From positions 6,138,001 to 6,202,000 of the forward strand of contig JAJTUQ010000003.1 of NCBI GenBank assembly GCA_021399445.1: 64,000 nucleotides of DNA, read 5' to 3'. How positions within the stretch are numbered: position 1 is the stretch's first letter; every line of letters starts with the position of its first letter. The stretch is from Xylogone sp. PMI_703. Its lineage: Eukaryota > Ascomycota > Leotiomycetes. The notes under the pieces are model-generated. The model was not told where the DNA came from. It did no database searches and worked only from the letters and a program-made list of their open reading frames with translations. Of this stretch, positions 1 through 9,351 are shown piece by piece. The position numbers and the translations under genes were made by a program.

Positions 1-230
1 GTGCATTCTGGAGAGAAAGGGGAAGTATAACTTGCGAAGGGTCAACTCTTGCATAATTAGTGCCATTTCTGCCAGTCAAGTTAATATTTTAGCGCATCAT
101 AGCAATATATCTAGCTAACAGTAACTGTCACATCACTGGGACATTTCGTTGACTAATAATGAGCATTTGCTGGATCACTCTACTAACACTCGATTATTCA
201 TGTAGTTTTGTTTATCTAATACGTCGCCGG

Positions 231-1906
231 CTAGTTCTCTTGCGCAGCAAGTATGGTCACTGGATCTGTTCTCTTTTTGAAAACTGCTTGAACTGCTCCC
301 CCAGTCGTGGTGTCTGTGAAGGAGTCCAACTCCCAGCTATCTAGCCTACGCATCTTCCACACTAATGCTATATCGTTAGTAAGATCAAGGCACCACAACT
401 TAAGCTTATCAGCACGATTTGTGTCATAACCCCTGATAGACTGTCGTTTACCAAGACGATGCCATGTCCCATAAGCAATCTGTAGCGGAATCTGTAGACG
501 TAATGCGACAAATGGTAGAGCAGGGCTAAGATTAAGGGCGTACTGAGCGCATCGCGCTATAGAGATAGCAGCATGTATTTCTTTCTTCCATATAGTATCC
601 AAGTTAAAGAGTGTTTCCGTGGCTGGTACTATATCACACAGTTTCTGGGTAATGCCACAGAGCAGAATCTGCAGGCTATAAAAACGAACAACTAGCTCAA
701 ATACAGCAACTGAATCAAAATGCCAGGATTCTGCTGTTATCCACGAATGGGATAGTAGAGTAGGCACATCTACTTTATGCAGCTGGAGCAATTGCACAAA
801 ATTTGCCTCATTATCGTCGAGAGAGAGGGATCGGAGAAGCTCTACTGCCTCTCCGTAGCTGCTTGCGTCAGCTGATAGGTGCTGGCAAGAGCGTACTAGT
901 CGGGCCAACCGGGGAATGCGAGCCATATTGCAGATCAGTGGCTGAGAGACAATATCAAATAGTCCACTTTGGGTTGATGTATCTGGTTGCAGTGACCTAA
1001 GCCACAAAGGGCTATCTGACATCGAATCTCGACCTGCCATAAGCGCCTCAAATGCCTAAAAAGCAGTTAGCAGGACTATCTCCGCCTGCATATAATGCAT
1101 CCCCTTACCTCATCGTAGATTGTGGATTCATAGAGGGCCCAAGTTATTCCTTCACTTGGTGATGGTGGGCCACGAAGTTTGAATAGTTGAATAAAGCTTT
1201 GGAGGTGTACGACGTAGATGTATGCACCGACGTTTAAGAATATCTATTGTAGGTTAGTCGCACATTTTAGCGTTTGTCAGAAAACATAATCATGCCTCAG
1301 CACCTATATGAAGCTTGATAGCAAGTAGCAAGTCGCATATTTGCTGTGGGCTCTTCCTCGCCTGTTTCCAGCTAAGACGGAGTTGCTTTTGGGCTTTTAT
1401 GCCTGAACGTCGAGCTGCTAAACGGGCCGGGTCAGACTCTAGCAGCCATGATTCTATACTATCAAGTAAGAATATAGCAGCCACATCGACCATTTTACTC
1501 GAGCCTAAGTGTGACGGTATATCTGTAATCCAGGTCCCGAATATACGTAGAGGATTAACTGTAAGGGGTTTTGGCTGTAGAACCGAAACCCACCGCGATG
1601 CCAGCTGTGTCGCAAAAGTTGGTGGCATTGGCTTTGGCAAGCCAAATGTCACACGATCACGCTGGTTGATAACACTAAGCCTCGATCCATCCTTCTTCCT
1701 TGCATCAGGAATTTCCGCAACGAAAACTAGTGCCTCTTTATATGTATATCTGCAAAGCCGCGGTCTCTTATTGCAATTACTGCAACTTGGCTTCTTTTCA
1801 TCGCACTTATACAGGACTAAGCATCATTTTCAAATAGCGATGCATATTGCAAACATACCTTAATTTTTCGTATCCGACATGCCTGACACTTTCGTATCTG
1901 CGTCAT
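231..1906 (-). CDS. Zn2Cys6 (GAL4-type) fungal transcription factor, 4 exons
   Basis: Nuclear DNA-binding regulator. Exons read 1906-1859, 1805-1296, 1243-1109 and 1055-231, giving about 505 residues. The binuclear zinc cluster is split by the first intron (GT-AG, 1858-1806) and has six cysteines at residues 7, 10, 17, 24, 27 and 34, spaced C-x2-C-x6-C-x6-C-x2-C-x6-C with a basic stretch RIRKIK. The start at 1906 puts the cluster at the extreme N-terminus, as is usual. The rest resembles the helical middle and C-terminal region of fungal C6 factors. Intron 2 only keeps frame if it uses a GC donor (GAG|GCATGA at 1295) with the CAATAG acceptor; the nearby GT donor at 1303 shifts the frame. It lies 4.5 kb from the RiPP genes, so a role in regulating them is possible but unproven. 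Family call is firm; target genes are unknown. Confidence 0.85.
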
Positions 1907-2106
1907 GCTTGATGTGGAATGTCTAACTCGAGAATGTGTTCTTCACCAAGTAGCGTATCGAGCAAAAGTAGAATACGCACTTTATAGGTATTGCCGCCGT
2001 AGCTCATGTGGATTTGCGGTAGGGCCTCCACCGCTACTAGACATGGGTGTCTGAGCCTCATGAGCTTTGTAACTCCATTACTGCCTATTCCGGGGTGCTG
2101 AATCAT
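1903..2106 (-). other. possible upstream ORF of the Zn2Cys6 gene
   Basis: A 67-codon open frame whose TGA overlaps the ATG of the Zn2Cys6 gene (ATGA). No family is recognised. It could be a leader peptide on a long 5' UTR or chance. Confidence 0.2.
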
Positions 2107-3440
2107 GAGCGCTACTTGCTGACCGGCTCCAAACTATGCCTGAGGCATGGAGCTGAGAGGATTGCTTCGTTGGAAAGCAGTCTATCTCGTATTTTGTCCT
2201 GTCACTGGACATAAAGCGGTACTTACGAGAATGGATATCAAGCTAGCCAGATTATGATCTCACTGCTTCCGTAAATGACCACGCTCGCGGAATAGCTAAC
2301 GGTATCTAACGCTCCGCCACTATGTTAAAGACGACTGACAGGTACGAGTTACATTATTACAATATGGTCTATGTGTTTTCTATCTTTATATTTTTGAATG
2401 CCAGATGAATTACAGGCCAAGGACTAAATTGCGGTACCATGGCCCTCCAAAAGTAGGGCTAGCTAAAACCAGTAGACAGGCAACCCCAGAAGTGATTCCA
2501 AAGGCCAAACCACTTAGCAAAAGCTTAACCATTTTATAATTCCAAATCCGAACTAATTAATTCATTCTGTCATGTCTATTCAAGAAAATGAAAATAAAAT
2601 ATTAACATCAAGAAACCGCCAAAGTCTAATTCATAGAATCTCAAAAGATTGAATGATACCAAGCACTGGTGGATATAGGATAACTACTCAGGCTGTGTTT
2701 TAATGTCAAAATAGCACCTAGATCTACCTCTGAATGAGGTCGAAAGCGTTGGTAATTAGATGCACCACTAAGATTTTAAAATAGGACGGCCTCAATAAGA
2801 GGAGTAGTAAAAGTGATCCATCAAATCCACGCACCTTTTGCGCGTATTCGCGAAATTTGACTATCCACCTTTTCAGCCTTAAATAATTATATTAATTGAA
2901 ATGAGTGCATACAAGGGTGTTCTGAGCTTAAATTTCGTAATTCTATTAATCAAAAAGTCCGCAAAATCCTACAGAGATCACTTCTGAGACAAGGACACAG
3001 GTACTTCAAAAAGCACCGTTCGATTCCGATTGATCCGATCGTTTCTTGGCTCATGCGTTGATTGAAAAGGATTGGCTCTTCAATTATATTTGCAGCATGA
3101 TTTTCTTGACAAACACTCTTTCAAGAATCTCATCAATATTGACACGAACATGATGGTCCCCACTGTACCCATGTCAGATTCTCGCAATTTATTACCGACT
3201 AGGCCTAGCTTTGGGGTTTCGTTATTGGCATCCTGGTACCCTGACATCCTGACATATGCTTAGCTATCAGATCACAATAAGCTTTTGTATTAGTTACCTT
3301 TACCGGTTTACAATTTTATGATTAATTTTATGATTATGAATCTTAAAGCTAAAATTATAATCTAGAACATACATGATAAACACACTAAAGCCAAGCAATC
3401 GCTTAATGATTGATATTTATAGATGAAACAATAGCAACCT
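1907..3440. other. intergenic, no gene recognised
   Basis: Apart from the possible upstream ORF at 1903-2106, I see no coding exon, RNA gene or clear repeat. The part from about 2380 to 3400 is AT-rich. Confidence 0.5.
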
Positions 3441-4307
3441 TCATCTACGGAAAACCCCTCCACCTACTGTATTCGAACGATCATTGGGAACCTCATCTAA
3501 TTTCTTGAGAGATTTCAGTTTAGGGGGTACAAATCCCTTGGCAATGAAACCAAATACTTTCATAAACTACACGATATTGTGTTAGAATTTAGTCGCTATA
3601 TCGCCAAGTTTGCAATGGAAATCCTCACCGCCTGGTCCAAAATCTTAATATTTCCCGGTAATGCGATATAGGTATCACCTTCATAGAATACCCTCAAGGC
3701 CATCAAAAGACCTGGGGAGCTTGCTTGGAACATATCCTGAAAGAAGAGCGCTTTGTATTCTCCTGGTGGTGCATTCTTCTCGACAAATGTAACCCTCACC
3801 CCCTTTATAACTGTGAAGCTATGAACTGTACCACGAGGGACGATGAGGGGCTCATCGCCTGCCCTGACAATGATTTCTTTTCCGTTTACGAAAAATTTCA
3901 TCTGGCCCTCAGTCACTTCCAGTATCTCATCATGGTGCTGTAATACAATATCTGGTTATCTGTTGTTTGCGGAAGAGAAAACCAAAAGCTGGGTAGTTAT
4001 GGCGGCTTTGAGCGTACCTTGTGCCAATGGCCCGGCACGGCCACGATATCAGATCCTTCCATTCCATCATAGGTAGTCTCACACCAATTGCGTCCGACAT
4101 CCTGGACGGATTTGCTCTATTTATTCAATCTTAACTAGGCAAACGTATAGAGTAAGATTGGGATGTACACTAACATGATCAATGAAGATACGCATGTGGC
4201 TCCCCTATGAAGATAGCCATCATTTTAGTGATAGATCCCTGATACAGCTCATTGTTACATACCTTTCCCACAGTAATCGGCATTAGTTCTTCAATTTGAG
4301 ACGACAT
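3441..4307 (-). CDS. small single-domain cupin protein, 5 exons
   Basis: Exons 4307-4263, 4204-4175, 4101-4018, 3937-3629 and 3566-3441 all join in phase 0 and give 197 residues. Cupin motif 1 is HWHKHHDEILEVTEG at residues 50-64, with two to three histidines and a glutamate able to bind a metal; motif 2 is PRGTVHSF about 40 residues on. No signal peptide is seen. The last intron (3628-3567, with a CTAAC branch site) replaces a short read-through tail with a C-terminal exon ending VFRR. Cupins of this size act as isomerases, cyclases or oxygenases, or have no known activity. It may be an accessory enzyme of the RiPP locus 2 kb downstream, but nothing in the sequence proves this. Confidence 0.8.
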
Positions 4308-5054
4308 GTTCGGTGTCCCTCACTCAAATTAAAATATGAAGATGATTCAGGGAAAAGGTGAGCGTCTTTAGAGATAATATTATCGTGGCGGGCTTTTCTA
4401 TCAGCCTCACCTGCCGAGCTTTGAATGGCTCAGAATGAATCAGCGAATGAGTATACACATTTTGAGCTGGGCTTAAAAAGTGAAATGCGCACATTTGCCT
4501 TAAAGAAGCTAAGGCCGGTACGTAAGTACACCTGAATGTGGCGAATTGGACCTTAAGATGTCAAATCAACATCAAAATCTCTCTTAGTAAACGGCATCGC
4601 GCATGCGCTTTGTGTCAAATGAGCTAAAGGAGAACTCCTTCCGCAAGTATGGGAGGACCTAGCATCCAGATATGGTAAGCATGAGCTTACTATAGAAAAG
4701 ACGTTACTTTGAAAGAAACATACTATTATGTCTGACAGGACTGTTATCTCCAACCTAAAAGTACGAAAACAGAGTCGGCATCCTGGTCACACTTGCGTCC
4801 GCCGGGGTTGCAGTTGAATGCGGGCCGGCGTCGGCCGACCAGGAGGGAACGACTAGAAATGAGGGCCAAGCGAGCCGACGATTAGTATTCGTACACGTAC
4901 AGAACGAAGGTACCGCAGCATCACGGCTTTTGATAAAAGTGATTGTCTACCAGGGGCTCTTTCATGATTGTCTCTTCCCTAGCTTGCTTACATAAGAACA
5001 GATATCTGGAGAATAGGGAACAACAGCACCCGATGGCCATACATTTCGGACAAG
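4308..5054. other. divergent intergenic region (cupin / F-box)
   Basis: Shared upstream region of the cupin (minus) and F-box (plus) genes. No gene seen. Confidence 0.5.
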
Positions 5055-6017
5055 ATGGATATGGTTTTGTCTACGCCTGAGCTCTTGGCAGCCATCATTG
5101 TCAACCTATCAGTCCAAGATATCCTGGTGAACGCCATGCGCGTTAGCCATACGTGGCATACCACTGTTGATACATTCCCGGCTCTTCAGCAACGTCTGTT
5201 TTTTGCGTCTATTTCATCCTCACCAAAGCGTGCCACACAGTGGACCAAAAACCCTCTTTTAGTCAAAATGTTTCCTTATTGGTTTAACGATTTTCGTGAT
5301 ACAAATCGCTTTGTTGTTGAACCTCATGATGATTTGTATTCCAATCCAGGATCATACAAGTATTATCGGCTTTACTCTAGTTATAATTTAAAAACGTTAC
5401 CCTGGGCCTCTAATTCAGATGCTTTCTCTCGCTCGGAGGCCAGTTGGAGACGGATGATGGTCATGCAACCTGCTGTCACCAAGCTTAACATAATGTCTGC
5501 TGCGACATGGCACAAGAAATGGTCGAGAAACAGACAGGAAAAGTATATTCCAGCAAAGGACGGAGGAGTACGCATGGGTCTTTTATACGACATTGTTATC
5601 GGCTATTGTGACGATACATCTGCACGCTTTAGCATCCAGTGGAATATGTTTGATTATGAGGAAGATACGGCTTCCGAGTATCAAGGTGATGGAGACTTTG
5701 TCTCCATTGCTGCACTGGAAGAGAAATATGAGGAGGAAGACAGTTTGACCTTGATCTGGGCAAATAATGATACAGATTCTCGGGGAACACCACGAGGTCG
5801 TCCTTTCTCAAAGCTAGGAGAAAATTTCAGAAGTAAATCGAGGGACGATATGTGGAATGATGCGGCTAAATTGATTGAAGCTGGGATTTATACGTTCTGT
5901 CGGCCCAAGGGTAGGGAAGGTCTACTAACATTCAGGCAAGAAGAGGCTGAAGAAGAGCGTCGCAGACGGCTTAAAGAAGAGAATTATAGAAAACTTCGGG
6001 CTAGAGAGGCGAAATAA
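5055..6017 (+). CDS. F-box domain protein, single exon, 320 aa
   Basis: The N-terminus (residues about 5-50) matches the F-box pattern: STPELLAAIIVNLSVQDIL, then an RVSHTWHTTVD segment. This region would bind Skp1 and make the protein a substrate adaptor of an SCF ubiquitin ligase. The rest has no repeats (no LRR, WD40 or Kelch) and is rich in aromatic residues; the C-terminus is a highly charged helix (EEAEEERRRRLKEENYRKLR). One uninterrupted frame. An upstream ATG at 5032 is in another frame. Such lineage-specific F-box proteins are numerous in Pezizomycotina and their substrates are unknown. There is no sign it belongs to the neighbouring RiPP cluster other than proximity. Confidence 0.8.
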   Translation: MDMVLSTPELLAAIIVNLSVQDILVNAMRVSHTWHTTVDTFPALQQRLFFASISSSPKRATQWTKNPLLVKMFPYWFNDFRDTNRFVVEPHDDLYSNPGSYKYYRLYSSYNLKTLPWASNSDAFSRSEASWRRMMVMQPAVTKLNIMSAATWHKKWSRNRQEKYIPAKDGGVRMGLLYDIVIGYCDDTSARFSIQWNMFDYEEDTASEYQGDGDFVSIAALEEKYEEEDSLTLIWANNDTDSRGTPRGRPFSKLGENFRSKSRDDMWNDAAKLIEAGIYTFCRPKGREGLLTFRQEEAEEERRRRLKEENYRKLRAREAK

Positions 6018-6371
6018 AAATTGGTAATACTGGAATTGATGTTCTTGTTGTGTGATCACTTCCAATGCAACATCCCAATAGCTTGGAGGAATTTTGTAAT
6101 CTCGTAGCAGTCATAGTCAAAATGAGCGAGTGGGTGTTTGAATTCAGTTTTTCAGCTCATTCAGAAGCGAAATACATTCAAACTGAGCCTTCATTCGACT
6201 TATATGACATCCTATTAGAGCTTGCACAACTCCTTTAGTTAACCAAAAGCCTACAAAAGGAGGGCCAATCGGGAGAATATGAAGGCAAAGAAGAGCCAAA
6301 CAATAAGTTATATTCTATACATTGAATCAACTATGAGGATCTCCCGGGGCTTTCTCTAGTTTTGGCAAAAA
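6018..6371. other. convergent 3' region
   Basis: Lies between the ends of the F-box gene (plus) and the UstYa-like gene (minus). Nothing else recognised. Confidence 0.5.
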
Positions 6372-7412
6372 TCAATCGATTTGTTGCCCCCCATACTTTT
6401 TGTCATCTAGCCGATGAGCTTTAGCCCAAGAATTGATTGGGTCCATGTCTCTGCATTGGACTTCAGTGTCCCAGGTGGCAAACGAGCCCTCTGCTCGCTG
6501 CATAGGAGTTCGGTGTAGATATTCCTCTGTGTAATGCTTAATGCCACTTTCATCTACGTAACTATAATTGGAGTTCCACCAATAAACCAGTGCAACATCT
6601 CCGTGACATAAAATTGACTGCCGAATCATATCGAAACAATGATCTAAACAAAATTTAATAGTTAGCCTCTCGATATTTTGACAAAAATGCTATCACTTAC
6701 TCTTGTGGAACTCAATCATTTTTGGTGAGTCGTTGGGGAAGAATTTATCTGGATAAAATGACTTTCGGATTCGATTTAGACAATGCATTTGGTGGTACAC
6801 AGCTAATCCATAAGCCATATAGCCAGGATCATTGAAAGCCTCAATAGTTTCGGGGAGGTTTAAGCTAATGGCTTTGGCTTTAGGTATTAGGATCATATCA
6901 TCGTGCTCTAGATACGGTTAGCTAGGTTGTGGCAACTTAAGTTTATCATAAGGAATCCACCTCTTAGCCACGAATCCCAAGCATGTTCTACTTTTTCTGA
7001 TGTTGAGGATTGGAATATTTTCTGGGGCTTGTACTTAGTATTGATATATCGAACCACACCATCCTCACGCAACGGAGCTTATTTGTCAATAGTTAGTTCG
7101 GCAGATCTATAGAATGGGATGAAAATAATGACGCTAACAATACGGTGGTGTAGGCCATTCTGGGTGTGTTACTCTCAAATTGAGCAAATATATTATAATG
7201 AATAAGAACAAAATGCAAAGACCAATAAGAAGTGAAATCCAAGGATTGGATCGAATTTTTTGGAGTAATCCTATCCGTTGTCGAGTAACATAATTCCCTA
7301 TGAAACCCTTTTCCTCCTGAATTTCATGAGAATCTCTATCTTCGACATCATCTTCACCAAGATAGAGCGGGACATATTTAGTGTGGCTTGTTTGAGGAGA
7401 CGAGGAGGCCAT
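6372..7412 (-). CDS. UstYa-family (DUF3328) oxidative cyclase of a RiPP pathway, 4 exons
   Basis: Exons 7412-7139, 7077-6961, 6907-6701 and 6643-6372 join in phase 1 and encode 289 residues. A cytosolic N-terminus is followed by one membrane segment (about 57-79), then the conserved PYSP sequence (90-93) created by the first splice. Both diagnostic HxxHC motifs are present: HQMHC at 168-172 and HKNHC at 197-201, the second completed across the last intron and followed by FDMIRQSILCHGD. In ustiloxin, asperipin and related pathways UstYa homologues catalyse oxidative macrocyclisation of the core peptide, probably with copper held by these histidines. Here it faces the repeat-containing precursor across a 686-bp divergent promoter, so it is the likely cyclase for that peptide. 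All key residues are intact. Confidence 0.92.
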
Positions 7413-8098
7413 GATTGTTATAACGGGTTAACAAAACGTAATAGATTGTATAATATAGAGAGTAAGGTAAAATATTTGACTTGATCATGGAAAAGAGGAG
7501 ATCTTGAAGTTTACTTCAATTAAAGCAGTGCTTTTCGCAGGTCTTTCATTTACTCCCGATAGGGCTGAACTGATCACATGCTAAACGATAATGCGCGGGA
7601 TTCGTAATGGGACTGGGCGGCACGGAAGCAGCTTGAAACTGTGGTACCCATGCATTTATTATCACACCGTATATTGGTCTTAGTCTATCCAATTCTCCAA
7701 AAATATGGATGCGGATCTTATCAACGATTGATCTTAGAGCTTGATAAGAATTTTGATAATCTTTTCTCCTAAAGATTGGCGATAATTGGCCTACCCGCCG
7801 ATCACTTCTAGGTTCTTCTGACCGCTTGTGGGATATTCCATATGATTATATCAATAAGTTGGATTAATGTTTCAGTTTAAAAATGGAAAGACAAAAAAAC
7901 GTCATGATTTGCTCACCCGGACTTTCATGCGCTTGACGGTCGACATTCCTCATTCAATGGGAGTGGCTGAGTAATTTATAAAAAAGCTTTGGATACCCAT
8001 TGTCAACATTCAAGAGAAAACAATCAATTAATATCAACTAACTCAGATTCTACTTCAATCACAACTCTTTTCTGCTTCAAAGTATTAAGCAACTAAAC
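7413..8098. promoter_or_regulatory. bidirectional promoter region between UstYa-like oxidase and RiPP precursor
   Basis: The two genes are divergent, so this 686-bp stretch must carry both promoters. No ORF is seen. A TATA-like element sits near the precursor side. Confidence 0.6.
7977..7986 (+). promoter_or_regulatory. TATA-like box of the RiPP precursor gene
   Basis: The sequence TATAAAAAAG lies about 120 bases upstream of the precursor ATG, leaving a leader of roughly 90 bases rich in CAAT/CAAC. Position and sequence fit a TATA box; it is inferred only. Confidence 0.45.
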
Positions 8099-8524
8099 AT
8101 GTATGCTAAGACAGCCTTATCTTTTGTGATCACTACACTGATCATAACTTCGGCGGCTGCTCCTACTCCATTGTTAAGCAACCTGCCTGGAGCTATTGAA
8201 AAACGCAATAATCCAAAATTCGACTATCCCGGAAATCCCGATGAAGCTTTCGACAAGCGCAATAACCCGAAGTTCGACTATCCTGGTAGCCCTGATGAAG
8301 CCCTCGAGAGACGCAACAACCCAAAATTTGACTACCCTGGTAGCCCTAACGAAGCTCCTGAAAAACGCAATAACCCAAAGTTTGACTACCCTGGCAGCCC
8401 GGATGAAGCCCTCAGCAAGCGCAACAACCCAAAGTTCGATTATCCTGGCAACCCCGACGAGGCACTTGAAAAACGCAATAACCCAAAATTTGATTATCCC
8501 GGAAACCCAGATGAAGCTTCATAA
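8099..8524 (+). CDS. RiPP precursor peptide with six Kex2-delimited repeats (UstA/GigA-like)
   Basis: 141 residues in one exon. Residues 1-21 form a signal peptide ending in SAAA, and residues 22-36 a short leader ending EKR. From residue 37 there are six copies of an 18-residue unit (the last shortened to 15): NNPKFDYPG, then (N/S)P(D/N)EA, two variable residues, and KR or RR. The dibasic sites are typical for Kex2 cleavage in the Golgi. The first nine residues are identical in all six copies and contain the aromatic F and Y expected for UstYa cross-linking; the acidic tail varies and probably acts as spacer. Known relatives by architecture are the ustiloxin, asperipin, phomopsin, epichloecyclin and victorin precursors. 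The core sequence matches none that I know. Exact core borders and the final structure are inference. Confidence 0.93.
   Translation: MYAKTALSFVITTLIITSAAAPTPLLSNLPGAIEKRNNPKFDYPGNPDEAFDKRNNPKFDYPGSPDEALERRNNPKFDYPGSPNEAPEKRNNPKFDYPGSPDEALSKRNNPKFDYPGNPDEALEKRNNPKFDYPGNPDEAS
8207..8521 (+). repeat. in-frame tandem repeat, 54-bp unit x 5.8, encoding RiPP cores
   Basis: Units begin at 8207, 8261, 8315, 8369, 8423 and 8477 (last unit 45 bp). DNA copies differ at many third codon positions while the NNPKFDYPG part of the protein is unchanged. Confidence 0.95.
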
Positions 8525-9351
8525 AGAAATAGACTGAAAGCAAATGTAAGTGAAACTATCCATACTTTTTATATTGAAGGTTGGCTAATGTATGGAAGAT
8601 CGAAAGTCAGCGTGAATAATGCTAGATTATTCATATCGGTTTTATAGGAATGGAAGAAACAGCGTCATTAGCTTTCATTAAGTATCTATTTAGAGCCTAG
8701 ATTACTTAGAAATTGATCAAATGCTGGACACTTTTGCTTAACACTTCATATTTGTGAATCGCTTGCCGTGCTAGAATGGATCTGAAGTGTACAATATTTC
8801 CTGGTTAAATAAAATAAATAAATTTATGCTAACGGAATTCCTTTACCAGCTATGGTCCATGTAATACTGACGTAGAAACTCAAGACTTCTTCTATTTCCT
8901 GTATCCGGATGAAACATATTATGTAAGCATCCTTCCATGTCAGAGATATTGCTTACGTAATTGGCGTTGGCCAATCATAGCTGTAGAAGCTAACGGTCGG
9001 TAAAAGAGAAGAGTTTTACCGGTTTACCCCTATGTACTGTACATCATCAAGACTAGCAACGAATAGAGTCTCTGTACCATACAATTTATATGTGGAGTAG
9101 CCTAACCACTGCGCCATAACCTCTGACATTCCACATCCCAAGTTACCTGCTTCCAGCCCTATAGAGCTGAATTTCTATAATGCATTCCTCGGCAGGCCAG
9201 AGAATATTATATCTCGTACAAATGACGCTAAATGAGAATGCATCTATACTCTTCATATTAAATTACAATCTATGTATCAGGAGGCAATCGATTTTTTACT
9301 GACATTCTTGATACACTAGCTACAATATTTGCTTATTTGAGATTCGGAAAG
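8525..9351. other. convergent intergenic region, no gene recognised
   Basis: 3' region between the precursor (plus) and the S28 peptidase (minus), moderately AT-rich. Nothing else recognised. Confidence 0.5.

Noticed and set aside
1315..1863. 182-codon plus-strand frame
   Set aside because: It is antisense to exon 2 and the zinc-cluster exon of the Zn2Cys6 gene, whose motifs are unmistakable.
8207..8521. CRISPR-like or minisatellite array
   Set aside because: The units are contiguous without spacers, in frame, and show codon-level conservation; this is eukaryotic DNA.
8196..8537. 113-codon frame across the RiPP repeats in another phase
   Set aside because: Because the unit is 54 bp, any phase stays open; only the frame from 8099 has a signal peptide and dibasic sites.
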